Assembly: GCF_003337415.1 (NCBI RefSeq)
Contig: NZ_QPJT01000005.1
Coordinates: forward strand, 177,588 to 241,587
Length of the DNA stretch: 64,000 bases
Direction: 5' to 3'
Source of the DNA: Anaerobacterium chartisolvens
GTDB taxonomy: Bacteria; Bacillota; Clostridia; Acetivibrionales; DSM-27016
In this document: in pieces, positions 27,410 through 36,497 of the stretch
How the letters are laid out: each line of letters starts with the position of its first letter
Numbering within the stretch: position 1 is the stretch's first letter
Notes under the pieces: generated by a model
Database searches by the model: none
Seen by the model: the letters and a program-made list of their open reading frames with translations, nothing else
Told to the model about the DNA's origin: nothing
Position numbers and translations under genes: made by a program

Positions 27410-29668
27410 ATGAGAGAACAGAGAAAAGAACGGATACTTGCTTTTATGAGAGAGGATGCGTACAAGCCCCTCTTATTCAAGGAGCTGCTTATGGTGCTGG
27501 ATGTACCTAAGGACGATTTGCAGGAGTTTGAAGAGGTGATAGAAGAGCTTGAGGCTGAAGGCAGAATATTCAAGACACATAAGGACAGGTATGGCGTACC
27601 TGACAGAATGAGCCTTGCAGTAGGACGGTTGCAGGGAAATGAGCGCGGGTATGGTTTTGTAATACCTGACGAGGAAGGAGTAGGCGACGTTTTTATTACT
27701 GCGGAGGCTTTAAACGGAGCCATGCATAATGACAGGGTTATTGCGCGCATAAGCAAGAAAACAACGGCGGATAAACGGTCTGAGGGTGAGATAATAAGAA
27801 TTTTGAAGCGCGCCAACAACACCGTTGTGGGGACATTTGAAAAAAGCAAGTACTTTGGGTTTGTCGTTCCCGACAATGCCAGAATTTCTGGGGACATATT
27901 TATTCCAAGGGATGAATTTAACAATGCCAAGCCGGGGCAAAAGGTTATAGCCGAGCTGGTAAAATGGCCGGAAAAAAGAAGAAATGCCGAGGGGCGGATT
28001 GTTGAGATAATCGGAAACGCAAATGAAGCAGGAGTAGATATACTGTCTATTATAAAGGCGCATAACTTTATTGAGGAGTTTCCCGAGGATGTAATAAAAC
28101 AGGCGGAGGATATAGACGATAGCGTAACAGAGGAAATGCTGGAGGGGAGGCGTGATTTAAGAGGGCTTACAATGGTGACTATAGACGGGGAGGATGCGAA
28201 GGATCTTGACGATGCCGTTTCTATAGAAAGGCTTGCTAACGGGAATTACAGGCTGGGAGTACATATTGCCGATGTAAGCCGCTACGTAACGGAAGGCTCC
28301 CCTCTGGATCAGGAGGCATTGAAAAGGGGTACAAGCGTCTATCTTGTTGACAGGGTTATACCTATGCTGCCTAAAAAGCTTTCCAACGGGATATGCAGTC
28401 TTAATCCTCAGGTGGACAGGCTTGCCTTTTCCGTCATGATGGATGTAGATTCAAGCGGAAGAGTAGTCGATCATGAGATTTTTGAAAGCGTTATAAAAAC
28501 AAACGAGAGAATGACTTATACGAATGTCTATAAAATATTGGTTGAAAACGACAGCGAGCTTATAAGCAGGTATAATTACCTTATAGAGGACTTTAAGTCT
28601 ATGGAGGAGCTGGCGGCTATACTGCGCAAAAAAAGGTTTGCAAGAGGAGCAATTGATTTTGACTTTGAGGAGGCCAAAATCATACTTGATGAAAAGGGCA
28701 GGCCGGTAGAAGTTAGGAGATATGAAATCACCATAGCCAATAAAATTATTGAGGAGTTTATGCTTGTATGCAATGAAACTGTGGCGGAGCATTTTTATTG
28801 GGCGAACTGTCCTTTTGTTTATAGAATACACGAGGACCCGGATGCCGAAAAAATCTCTTCATTTAATGAGTTTATACACAATCTTGGGTATAATGTCAAA
28901 GGTATTAATAAAATTCATCCAAGAGCCTTACAGGAGCTGTTGGAGAGGGTGAAGGGCAAAAGAGAGGAAAGGATAATAAGCACCGTAATGCTGCGTTCGC
29001 TTCAAAAGGCGAGGTACAGCAATGAAAACGGAGGGCATTTTGGCTTGGCGGCAAAATATTACTGCCACTTTACTTCACCTATAAGAAGGTATCCCGATCT
29101 CATTATACACCGGATAATGAAGGAGTATATAAAGGGGCAGATGGGAATGGACAGGCAGGAGGTCTTAAATTCCCGGCTGCCAGGAGTTGCAAAGCTTTGC
29201 TCTGAGAGAGAGAGGGCATCGGAGGAGGCCGAAAGAGAGACTGAGGATTTAAAGAAGGTTGAGTTTATGAAGCAGCAGGAGGGAGAAGTATTTGAGGGCA
29301 TTATTTCAAATGTTACATCCTTCGGAATGTTTATAGAGCTTGACAACACCATAGAAGGGCTTGTAAGGATGAGCAGCATGGAGGATGATTATTATATATA
29401 CAATGACAAGCAGTATTATTTGATCGGAGAGAGAAGCAGAAAAATTTACAGAATAGGGGATATAGTGAATGTAAAGCTTGCCAGGGCTGATATTGCCGCT
29501 CGCAAGATAGATTTTGTGCTTGTGGAGGCTCCGGCTTCCGAGGAAGCCAAAAGCGCGCCTGAACATGTTAAGGAGCAGAAGCCTGCCAAGATCAAAAGAG
29601 GTAAAAAGACTATGGACCCAAAGGTTAAAAAAAATATAATGGGCAAGGGCAGAAGAAAAAAGTCTTAA
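27410..29668 (+). CDS. rnr: Ribonuclease R
   Basis: 3'-5' exoribonuclease that degrades structured RNA, 752 aa. Domains in order: N-terminal winged helix (1-70), two cold-shock domains (about 75-230), RNB catalytic domain with DGEDAKDLDDAVS (metal-binding Asp residues), HYCHFTSPIRRYPDL, then an S1 domain (EGIISNVTSFGMFIELDN) and a basic Lys-rich tail. I start at ATG 27410 (MREQRKERIL); an in-frame TTG at 27386 would add eight residues, and neither has a strong ribosome site. The smpB and ssrA genes that often follow are absent here. Confidence 0.96.
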   Translation: MREQRKERILAFMREDAYKPLLFKELLMVLDVPKDDLQEFEEVIEELEAEGRIFKTHKDRYGVPDRMSLAVGRLQGNERGYGFVIPDEEGVGDVFITAEALNGAMHNDRVIARISKKTTADKRSEGEIIRILKRANNTVVGTFEKSKYFGFVVPDNARISGDIFIPRDEFNNAKPGQKVIAELVKWPEKRRNAEGRIVEIIGNANEAGVDILSIIKAHNFIEEFPEDVIKQAEDIDDSVTEEMLEGRRDLRGLTMVTIDGEDAKDLDDAVSIERLANGNYRLGVHIADVSRYVTEGSPLDQEALKRGTSVYLVDRVIPMLPKKLSNGICSLNPQVDRLAFSVMMDVDSSGRVVDHEIFESVIKTNERMTYTNVYKILVENDSELISRYNYLIEDFKSMEELAAILRKKRFARGAIDFDFEEAKIILDEKGRPVEVRRYEITIANKIIEEFMLVCNETVAEHFYWANCPFVYRIHEDPDAEKISSFNEFIHNLGYNVKGINKIHPRALQELLERVKGKREERIISTVMLRSLQKARYSNENGGHFGLAAKYYCHFTSPIRRYPDLIIHRIMKEYIKGQMGMDRQEVLNSRLPGVAKLCSERERASEEAERETEDLKKVEFMKQQEGEVFEGIISNVTSFGMFIELDNTIEGLVRMSSMEDDYYIYNDKQYYLIGERSRKIYRIGDIVNVKLARADIAARKIDFVLVEAPASEEAKSAPEHVKEQKPAKIKRGKKTMDPKVKKNIMGKGRRKKS

Positions 29669-29672
29669 TTAA

Positions 29673-29693
29673 AAAATCTTTATCGCTATATAT
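29673..29693. repeat. Lone end of the MITE-like element
   Basis: AAAATCTTTATCGCTATATAT is identical to the right terminus of the copy at 20411-20618. It lies 4 bases after the rnr stop, with no other part of the element next to it. Confidence 0.4.
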
Positions 29694-29722
29694 GGATATG
29701 CTGTATGGAGGGTGAGTGAAAA

Positions 29723-30172
29723 ATGGTAATTGTGAGTGCATGTCTTGCGGGTGTGAAGTGCAAATATAACGGTAAGAGCAATTTTAACAGCGAAGCGGAA
29801 AAGCTGGTTAAGAGCGGCAAGGCTGTCCCGGTATGTCCCGAGCAGATGGGGGGCTGTCCCACCCCGCGCCTTAAGGCCGAAATTCTTAACGGAACAGGCG
29901 CGGATGTACTGGATGGGAAATGCATTGTAGTAAAGGAGAATGGAGAGAACGCAACGCAGGAATTCATTAAGGGGGCTGAGGAGGTGCTGAAAATAGCCTT
30001 GCTTACAGGAGCAAAGAGGGCTGTTTTAAAATCGGGAAGCCCGTCCTGCGGATGTGGAAGCATATACGACGGAAGCTTTTCAGGAAATAAAATAAAGGGC
30101 AACGGAGTTACCTCCGAGCTCCTTATAAGAAACGGTATAGAGGTTGTTTCGGAAGAACGGCTTAATATTTAA
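29723..30172 (+). CDS. DUF523 protein (cysteine-rich)
   Basis: 149 aa of the DUF523 family. The invariant pattern is complete: SACLAGVKCKYNG, VCPEQMGGCPTPR and SGSPSCGCGSIYDG. The conserved cysteines suggest a metal or Fe-S site, and some relatives are fused to DUF1722 domains; the function is unknown. ATG 29723 follows GGAGGGTG. A terminator hairpin overlaps its stop codon, so it is monocistronic. Confidence 0.88.
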   Translation: MVIVSACLAGVKCKYNGKSNFNSEAEKLVKSGKAVPVCPEQMGGCPTPRLKAEILNGTGADVLDGKCIVVKENGENATQEFIKGAEEVLKIALLTGAKRAVLKSGSPSCGCGSIYDGSFSGNKIKGNGVTSELLIRNGIEVVSEERLNI

Positions 30173-30198
30173 AAACCGGGCATATATGTCCGGTTTTT
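30171..30198 (+). terminator. Terminator of the DUF523 gene
   Basis: AAAAACCGG (30171-30179) pairs with CCGGTTTTT (30190-30198). It includes the last bases of the stop codon. Confidence 0.75.
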
Positions 30199-30212
30199 AA
30201 ATAAACTGTATA

Positions 30213-30440
30213 TTAAACTAAGAAAGACTTGATTTCTTCGCAGAAGTTATCGCATGCGTCTGTATGGACATCAACCTTAATGGGCTTGCTCAAATCAAGG
30301 CTGAAAATTCCCATAATTGATTTTGCATCTACAATATACCGACCGGATGTTAAATCAACATCGAAATCGTATTTGTTTACAAAGTTAACGAAATCCTTAA
30401 CATCATTGATTGACTTTAGCATAATATTGAATGTTTTCAT
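30213..30440 (-). CDS. HPr-like protein lacking the catalytic His
   Basis: 75 aa with the HPr fold signature around the regulatory serine: YIVDAKSIMGIFSLDL, with Ser41 equivalent to Ser46 of HPr. The region that should hold the phosphotransfer histidine (GLHARP in HPr) is KSINDVKDFV here, with no His. It thus resembles Crh, a regulatory HPr paralogue that cannot pass phosphate to sugars but can be phosphorylated at Ser by HPr kinase and act with CcpA. AAGGAGGT precedes the start. No other PTS gene is in the window. Confidence 0.8.
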   Translation of the reverse strand: MKTFNIMLKSINDVKDFVNFVNKYDFDVDLTSGRYIVDAKSIMGIFSLDLSKPIKVDVHTDACDNFCEEIKSFLV

Positions 30441-30703
30441 ATCTATACCTCCTTAATAATAGGTGTTGCAATAGTCTGTTCAATTTAATAACCACCTACT
30501 ATAATATTATCTTTTTTATTGTCTCAAGTCAATGAGGATGTTGTTAAAACTTTCTAAGGCCGTTATTGGAAAATGGACTGAATGTGGCATTATAGACGGC
30601 TTATGAAAGGTATTGTGCATTATTAACAAACTTTTGTGCAAATTTATGTGAAAATTAAGAAAATACTGTTAAGGAAAAAGGAGGACGCAAGAAAGCATTA
30701 TAT

Positions 30704-30733
30704 TTGTCAGCATGAGGTGAGGTAGAGTATAAT
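30704..30733 (+). promoter_or_regulatory. Promoter for mtaB
   Basis: TTGTCA (30704-30709), 18-bp spacer, perfect TATAAT (30728-30733). Transcription would begin near 30740, which decides against a GTG start at 30741. Confidence 0.6.
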
Positions 30734-30815
30734 AGGCTATGTGCATAAAGCACATAATTATGAGGATATTTTTATTTACGGGGATAGTCTTTGGCTTTCG
30801 GAGGATGCTATAAAA

Positions 30816-32189
30816 ATGAAGGATAATAATGGGAAAGTTGATTTGAGCTTGGATGGTGAAGAGTTTTTCAGGCAATACGGCAGAAAAAAGACGGTGGGAA
30901 TGTTTACCCTCGGTTGCAAGGTTAACCAGTATGAGACGGAGGCCATGGCGGGGATTTTCAGGCAAAAAGGCTATGAGGTGGTTGATTTCAGCGGTGAGGC
31001 GGATGTTTATGTTATAAATACATGTACCGTTACCAGCCTTAGCGACAGAAAGTCCAGGCAGATGATCAGGAGGGCAAAAAGCAGCAATAAAAACTCTATT
31101 GTCGCCGTTGTAGGGTGTTATTCTCAGGCATCTCCCGAGGAGGTGCGGAATATTCCCGGGGTGAACGTCATTATAGGAACGAGGGAAAGAAGCAAAATAG
31201 TTGATTACGTAAATGAAATAGAAGCAGATGCCGGACAGGTTTGCATTGTGGAAAACATCATGAAGGAAAAAAGCTTTGAAGCCCTTAAGATAGATGCATA
31301 TGAGGGGCGCACGAGGGCCTTTCTGAAAATTCAGGAGGGCTGCAGCCAGTTTTGTGCATACTGTATTATACCATATGCAAGAGGACCCATAAGAAGCAGG
31401 CCGCATGATGAGATTTTGAGTGAGGTGGAAAGACTTTCGGAAAGCGGCTTTAAAGAGGTGGTTCTGACAGGAATACATATAGCCTCGTATGGGAAGGATA
31501 TTAAAAGCACCTCATTAACCGAAATCATCCGGCAGGTGCATGAAGTTAAAGGGATTGAAAGAATAAGGCTGGGGTCGCTGGAGCCTATGGCGATAACGGA
31601 TGAGTTTATCGGCATGGCAAAGGAGCTTACAAGGCTTTGCCCGCACTATCATCTGTCGCTCCAGAGCGGGTGTAATGCCACATTAAATAGGATGAACAGG
31701 AAATATTCCGTAGCTGAATATAAGGAAGTGGTTGAGAGGCTAAGACAAGCTGTGCCCGATGTGGCTATAACTACCGATATTATGGTGGGATTTCCAGGAG
31801 AAACCGACAGTGAGTTTAGAGAGACATACAGATTTATAGAAGAAATATCATTTGCACAAATGCACATATTTAAATATTCCCGCCGGAAGGGAACTCCCGC
31901 CGCGGATTTTGAGGATCAAATTTCTTCAGAATTAAAGGAGGAGAGAGCCAAGACGCTTACAGAGCTTGCAAGGCTCAAAACACTTGAATTTAATTCGCGT
32001 TTTATAGGAAGGATCATGCCTGTGCTTTTTGAGCAGCACTATGCAGGCGTAAAAGGAATGATAGAGGGACTGACTCCCAATTACATAAAGGTAATCAGCA
32101 GGGCTCCCGTTAAGTTAAAAGGACAGGTTGCACGGGTTGAGATAGAAAGCGCGGAACAGGACTATGCTGCCGGAAAAATTGTTGAATGA
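30816..32189 (+). CDS. mtaB: tRNA t6A37 methylthiotransferase MtaB
   Basis: Radical SAM methylthiotransferase that makes ms2t6A at position 37 of ANN-decoding tRNAs; 457 aa. The UPF0004 domain has TLGCKVNQYETEAM, NTCTVT and VVGCYSQ cysteines; the radical SAM site is GCSQFCAYCIIPYARGP (CxxxCxxC); a TRAM domain closes the protein. The KVNQYE motif separates MtaB from MiaB and RimO. I choose ATG 30816 with GGAGG 11 bases upstream, since a promoter ends at 30733 and would leave GTG 30741 without a leader. Confidence 0.93.
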   Translation: MKDNNGKVDLSLDGEEFFRQYGRKKTVGMFTLGCKVNQYETEAMAGIFRQKGYEVVDFSGEADVYVINTCTVTSLSDRKSRQMIRRAKSSNKNSIVAVVGCYSQASPEEVRNIPGVNVIIGTRERSKIVDYVNEIEADAGQVCIVENIMKEKSFEALKIDAYEGRTRAFLKIQEGCSQFCAYCIIPYARGPIRSRPHDEILSEVERLSESGFKEVVLTGIHIASYGKDIKSTSLTEIIRQVHEVKGIERIRLGSLEPMAITDEFIGMAKELTRLCPHYHLSLQSGCNATLNRMNRKYSVAEYKEVVERLRQAVPDVAITTDIMVGFPGETDSEFRETYRFIEEISFAQMHIFKYSRRKGTPAADFEDQISSELKEERAKTLTELARLKTLEFNSRFIGRIMPVLFEQHYAGVKGMIEGLTPNYIKVISRAPVKLKGQVARVEIESAEQDYAAGKIVE

Positions 32190-32330
32190 TTTGCAAATCC
32201 TAAGCTTATATGTCTTGCATAAATTACTCCGTTGTATTACTATATAAATATAGATGATTTCACTTTATATTTTACAAATGGTCGTTTTGAGTGAGATATA
32301 GTCTATGCTGTAGTTGGGAGAGTGGTTGAT

Positions 32331-32588
32331 GTGGCTGATATTAACGAGACAATGATGTTTAAGGTGGAAAAGGATAAGGATAGCGAGGCAAGAGAGGTAG
32401 TAATGACTGTTTACCAAGCCTTGAAGGAGAAGGGGTACAATCCCATAAGCCAGATAGTGGGATATATTCTGTCGGGTGATCCTACATATATAACCAGTCA
32501 TCAGAACGCAAGAAGTGTAATAAGGCGGCTTGAGAGGGATGAGCTGCTTGAGGAAATATTAAAGTGGTATCTGGAGGATAAGAAATAG
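32331..32588 (+). CDS. ireB: IreB family regulatory phosphoprotein (UPF0297)
   Basis: 85 aa. The start [11 protein letters not shown], the [27 protein letters not shown] core and WYLEDKK tail are diagnostic of IreB/YrzL. In Enterococcus, IreB is phosphorylated on Thr by the kinase IreK and influences cell-wall stress resistance; the same role here is inference. GTG 32331 is 8 bases from GGGAGAG, so it is a better start than GTG 32322. It forms the conserved ireB-ruvX-DUF1292 group with the next two genes. Confidence 0.93.
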   Translation: MADINETMMFKVEKDKDSEAREVVMTVYQALKEKGYNPISQIVGYILSGDPTYITSHQNARSVIRRLERDELLEEILKWYLEDKK

Positions 32589-32594
32589 CCTTTG

Positions 32595-32622
32595 GCCCTG
32601 TATTATTAAAAATGCAGGGCTT
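32595..32622 (+). terminator. Weak hairpin between ireB and ruvX
   Basis: GCCCTGTATT (32595-32604) pairs with AATGCAGGGC (32611-32620) with one G-U pair; only a short T-rich tail follows, so it is probably an attenuator rather than a full stop. Confidence 0.4.
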
Positions 32623-32667
32623 TATATTATGGGAAGGGCTGTGCTGTGCACAGAAAGCGCAAATAGT

Positions 32668-33102
32668 ATGAGAATAATGGGAATTGATTATGGTGACAGC
32701 AGGATAGGCGTTTCGGTAAGTGATCCTATGGGCTGGATTGCTCAGGCTGTGGAGACTATTAATCTGAACGGCAGTACCTCTAAAGCGTTGCAGAGAATAT
32801 ACGAGCTGGCGCAGGGCTATTCTGCCGGGAGAATTGTTGTGGGATTCCCTAAGAACATGAATGGAACCATAGGGCCAAGGGGAGAGAAGACACTTGAATT
32901 TATAGAGCTTTTAGACAGAAAAATTAATAATGAGGAAAATGGGATTGAAATTATCAAATGGGACGAGAGGCTCACTACGGTTGCGGCAAACAGAACCATG
33001 CATGAGCTTGGAGTGAAAACCTCCAGGAAGAAAAAGCTGGTTGATCAGATTGCGGCTGTTTATATACTGCAAGGGTATCTTGACAGCTTAAAGAATTTAT
33101 AA
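32668..33102 (+). CDS. ruvX: Putative pre-16S rRNA nuclease / Holliday junction resolvase
   Basis: 144-aa RNase H-fold YqgF family member, essential in E. coli for 16S rRNA 5' maturation. Conserved acids: GIDYGDSRIGVSVSD at the N-terminus, the VVGFPKNMNGTIGPRG loop, WDERLTT and a final Asp in KLVDQIAAVYILQGYL. I start at ATG 32668 (MRIMGIDYG), the family's usual N-terminus; an ATG at 32629 would add 13 residues without a ribosome site. Confidence 0.93.
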   Translation: MRIMGIDYGDSRIGVSVSDPMGWIAQAVETINLNGSTSKALQRIYELAQGYSAGRIVVGFPKNMNGTIGPRGEKTLEFIELLDRKINNEENGIEIIKWDERLTTVAANRTMHELGVKTSRKKKLVDQIAAVYILQGYLDSLKNL

Positions 33103-33316
33103 GCGCCTTTGAATAAAAAAGCTTATATTACAAAACCTAAGCTTGGGTTGCCCACGGGGCAGCTTCAGAAGGTGTTAGCAATAGTATTATTGTACCCAAA
33201 GCAAATTTTAAATTACATTTTGAAATTTGTTGAAATAATATGGGAAATGGTAATTTTATATGTTATAATGGGTTGGAATCCAAATGATTGATGTTTTAGA
33301 ACAGGAGGAGTATACG

Positions 33317-33613
33317 ATGGCTGAAGAACGGGATGATATAGTTATACTGGTGGATGACAATGGTGACGAAGCAGAGTTTGAGCATCTGGATACCATTGAA
33401 ATTAATGAAAGCGAATATGTAATATTAATACCTCTTTCTGAGAATGAAGACGAGGATATGGAAGAGGAAGAGGTTGTTATTCTTAAAATAGAGCATGGGG
33501 AAGACGGAGAGGACTCCTTTGTGAGTGTAGAGAATGAAGAGGAGCTCAATGCGGTGTTTGAGGAATTCAAGCTTAGAATGGAAGATGAATACGAATTTGA
33601 AGATGATGAATAA
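33317..33613 (+). CDS. DUF1292 acidic protein
   Basis: 98 aa, extremely acidic (runs of Glu and Asp), DUF1292/YrzB family, with the pattern IVILVDDNGDEAEFEHLDTIE and YVILIPL. Function unknown. AGGAGGAG (33303-33310) places the start at ATG 33317. It is the third member of the conserved ireB-ruvX-DUF1292 group, though separated from ruvX here by 214 bases. Its last five codons lie inside a 26-bp perfect inverted repeat. Confidence 0.9.
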   Translation: MAEERDDIVILVDDNGDEAEFEHLDTIEINESEYVILIPLSENEDEDMEEEEVVILKIEHGEDGEDSFVSVENEEELNAVFEEFKLRMEDEYEFEDDE

Positions 33614-33655
33614 AAAAACCGGCTGCCATGCCGGTTTTTTTATTCATCATCTTCA
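33598..33655 (+). terminator. Terminator within a 26-bp perfect inverted repeat
   Basis: 33598-33623 and 33630-33655 are perfectly complementary, with a 6-base loop TGCCAT. The inner part (CCGGC/GCCGG next to T7) is a standard terminator; the outer part covers the stop codon and the last codons. Confidence 0.85.
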
Positions 33656-33743
33656 TATCTATAAAAAGATTTTAATTTTAAAAGGTATTGATAAATATTT
33701 GTAGAATCATAATCTATAACTCATTTCTGGAGGGGTAATACAT

Positions 33744-34793
33744 ATGAAGAAAATCGGACTTATGCTTGCCGCCCTTTTTTTGCTGCTTATAATGCTTTCT
33801 GCCTGCAGCAATGACGCAAAGGAAATAATAGCCGAGCAGGACTCCACCTCAGAGCAGACCTTTATACCTGCGGAGGACACGGGAATTGAAGAAGAGCCAG
33901 CCCAAGAGGATGCATTTATTATGCCTGTTGAAGGTAAAAGGCCGTATGCGGTAATGATAGATAATGAAGGGAGCAAGCCTTTACCTCAGGGCGGAATAAA
34001 AAAGGCACAGATAGTATATGAGATGATAGCAGAGGGCGGAGTAACAAGGCTTATGCCTATATTCTGGAACGCCGATGGTGAATTAATAGGCCCGGTCAGG
34101 AGCTCAAGGCATTATTTTCTGGACTATGTTATGGAGCATGACGCAATATACGTGCATTTTGGATGGAGTCCTCTTGCCAAATCGGACATTTCAAAGCTTA
34201 AAATCAACAATATTAACGGAGTAGGCAAGGGGGGAGAGGCATTCTGGGATCTGACTAAGGACAAAAATAACTGGCAGGATTCTTATACCTCTGCAAAAAA
34301 TCTTGATGAGTGTGTGGGAAGGCTTAAATATCCCGTGAGCACCGATAAAAAGCTTATATTTTCTTATAATGCGTCGGACGTAGAGCCGGGTACCGGTGAA
34401 AAGGCCGAGAAGATTAAAATAAAATATTCGGGAGGGTATGTATGCAGCTATGAGTATGATTCCTCCTCTAAAAAATATTCCAGATTCAGGCAGGGAAAGC
34501 CTCATATGGAAAGAGCAGACAATACTCAGCTAACGGCAAAGAACATCATTATTCAGTATGTCGCAAATAAAAGAATCAGCGGGGACAGAGAGGACAGGCA
34601 GGAGCTTTCCAACATAGGAAGCGGAAGAGGGCTGTTTATATCCTGCGGAAAAATGATGGAAATAACATGGTCAAAGAAATCAAGAAGCTCAAAAACAGAG
34701 TATATGGATATGGAGGGAAAGCCTGTTTTATTGAATCCTGGGCAGACATGGATTCAGATTGTGCCTAAGGGCAATAATGCAGTCATAGAATAG
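33744..34793 (+). CDS. DUF3048 lipoprotein (YerB-like)
   Basis: 349-aa exported lipoprotein. A signal peptide with lipobox LSAC gives a lipid-anchored Cys at about residue 21, followed by an acidic linker. The DUF3048 domain begins at PYAVMIDNEGSKPLPQGG and includes VYEMIAEGGVTRLMPIFW, IGPVRSSRHYFLDY and a C-terminal GRGLFISCGKMMEITWSK. The function is unknown; YerB-type proteins sit on the outer face of the membrane. RBS TGGAGGGG precedes ATG 33744. Confidence 0.9.
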   Translation: MKKIGLMLAALFLLLIMLSACSNDAKEIIAEQDSTSEQTFIPAEDTGIEEEPAQEDAFIMPVEGKRPYAVMIDNEGSKPLPQGGIKKAQIVYEMIAEGGVTRLMPIFWNADGELIGPVRSSRHYFLDYVMEHDAIYVHFGWSPLAKSDISKLKINNINGVGKGGEAFWDLTKDKNNWQDSYTSAKNLDECVGRLKYPVSTDKKLIFSYNASDVEPGTGEKAEKIKIKYSGGYVCSYEYDSSSKKYSRFRQGKPHMERADNTQLTAKNIIIQYVANKRISGDREDRQELSNIGSGRGLFISCGKMMEITWSKKSRSSKTEYMDMEGKPVLLNPGQTWIQIVPKGNNAVIE

Positions 34794-34806
34794 GTTTAAA
34801 TTGTTG

Positions 34807-36174
34807 TCATCGGGGTTTGCGGCGCTGTGCTTTAAGTGCCATTTCCAGAAGAGTTTCTCTCTGATTAAGCTCGGGGTTATTTACTACTTCTTTCAGAAGA
34901 TTTTTTAATATCCCTCCTATTTCCTTACCCTGACGAAAACCTGATGCTATAAGGTCATCCCCGTTTATGGAAAGCTCTCTGGTGCTTAAGCACTGCCCCA
35001 TGGCTTTGATTTCCATATATATGTTCCTTATTTTGCCCAGCTTTTCAAGCCTGTCGGGCAGGAAGGCGGGGTTTTGAGCCTTAATATCGGCTGCTCTGAC
35101 TTTCAGAAGCAGCTCAAATATATCCTCGCCTATGCTGCATACGGCTCTTCTTACGGCTGTGGGTTGGGGTTCTATTTGCCTGTCATGGTTCTTAACCAGC
35201 CTGCATACGGTGTCTATAGTTTTGTTGTCAAATTTCAGCCTTTTAAGCACTGCATTCGCTATTTCAGTGCTCTTATGATGGTGTCCGTAAAAGTGGTCGG
35301 TGCCTTTTTTGTCTGTGGTTTTTGTATGAGGCTTGCCGGTATCATGCAAAAGCATTGTCCACCTGAGAACGGGAGTGGCTTCAATATTCTTTACAGCTGT
35401 CAGAGAATGCAGAGCTACATTGTAAATATGATAAGGATGCCTCTGGTCGGTTGCAAAGCATGGTTCAAGCTCGGGAAGCACGTGAGAGAGAATTCCCGTG
35501 TCGTTAAGCAGGCTGAATTTCATAGGGTTATTCGACAGCAGCAACCGGGTAAGCTCATCCCTGATCCTTTCGCTGCTTATGTTAGATAGCAGAAAGGACG
35601 TGGCTTTTATGCCTTCCAAGGTCTTTTTATCTATTTCGAAGCCAAGCTGCGCAGAAAAACGCACGGCCCTCAGAATCCTCAAAGCATCCTCATTAAACCT
35701 TTTTTCTGCATTTCCTACGGCGCGAATAATCCTTTTCTGTATGTCAGAGACACCGCCAAAGGGGTCTATTAGGCCGTGAAACGGGTGATAGGCTATTGCG
35801 TTTGCGGTGAAATCCCTTCTTGAAAGATCCTCCTTAAGTGAGCGGGTAAAGCGTACCTCCTCAGGCTTTCTGTTGTCCCGGTACTCGCCGTCTATCCTGA
35901 AGGTTGTAATTTCAAAGCTCTCATTATCCAGCAAAACAGTTACCGTGCCATGCTTAAGACCCGTGTCTACAGTTCTTTTGAAAAGCTTTTTAACCTGCTC
36001 CGGCTCTGCGCCTGTCGCTATGTCCCAATCATTAGGGCTTATGCCTATCAGGCTGTCCCTTACACACCCCCCCACAGCGTACGCTTCAAAGCCTTCTGAG
36101 TTTAAGGCTTCAATTGCGCGAAGCGGAAGAGGGGGAATGTGAATTTTCAGTTTTGAACCGGCAGCATTATCCAT
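34807..36174 (-). CDS. cca: CCA tRNA nucleotidyltransferase with HD domain
   Basis: Adds or repairs the 3' CCA end of tRNAs; 455 aa. The polymerase head has YAVGGCVRDSLIG and the catalytic acids NDWDIATGAEP; RDFTANAIAYHP and the RILRAVRFSAQLGFEI neck follow. An HD-type metal site (MLLHDTGKPHTKTTDKKG, GHHHKS) lies near residues 255-285 and may give phosphatase or phosphodiesterase activity. It is convergent with the DUF3048 gene, 13 bases apart. Confidence 0.94.
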   Translation of the reverse strand: MDNAAGSKLKIHIPPLPLRAIEALNSEGFEAYAVGGCVRDSLIGISPNDWDIATGAEPEQVKKLFKRTVDTGLKHGTVTVLLDNESFEITTFRIDGEYRDNRKPEEVRFTRSLKEDLSRRDFTANAIAYHPFHGLIDPFGGVSDIQKRIIRAVGNAEKRFNEDALRILRAVRFSAQLGFEIDKKTLEGIKATSFLLSNISSERIRDELTRLLLSNNPMKFSLLNDTGILSHVLPELEPCFATDQRHPYHIYNVALHSLTAVKNIEATPVLRWTMLLHDTGKPHTKTTDKKGTDHFYGHHHKSTEIANAVLKRLKFDNKTIDTVCRLVKNHDRQIEPQPTAVRRAVCSIGEDIFELLLKVRAADIKAQNPAFLPDRLEKLGKIRNIYMEIKAMGQCLSTRELSINGDDLIASGFRQGKEIGGILKNLLKEVVNNPELNQRETLLEMALKAQRRKPR

Positions 36175-36305
36175 ATACTTATTTCACCACGTATAATATA
36201 ATTATTTATTGTAGCTTTTTTAATAATAATTATACTATATAGTGCGGCAGTAAGTAAAATATGTATCAACTCTTAAGATGTAAATGTTCAGGCGAAAAGG
36301 GAAGG

Positions 36306-36497
36306 CTAAGAAAAGCTGCATATGCTTTTCAAATTCTCTTTCGCAGCTTCTATAAAGCGTGAATTACTGAGAAGATTCAGATAATCACAGCATTCGCACT
36401 GAAAGGTAAGGCCGTTCAGCTTTTCAACCTCACTTTCAGGAAGATTTATTATGACCGAGTTACAATTGTAGCAACGAAGACATGTAAATTTATACAT
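36306..36497 (-). CDS. Small zinc-ribbon-like protein (63 aa)
   Basis: Starts at ATG 36497 after AAGGAG. Two cysteine pairs (CYNC and CECC, plus a further Cys at residue 6) look like a zinc ribbon, followed by a helical tail. No family recognised. It is monocistronic on the minus strand, 131 bases downstream of where cca starts. Confidence 0.6.
   Translation of the reverse strand: MYKFTCLRCYNCNSVIINLPESEVEKLNGLTFQCECCDYLNLLSNSRFIEAAKENLKSICSFS

Noticed and set aside
30741..30815. Longer MtaB with GTG start at 30741
   Set aside because: A perfect TATAAT at 30728-30733 puts the RNA start near 30740, leaving no leader; GGAGG before ATG 30816 is the better site.
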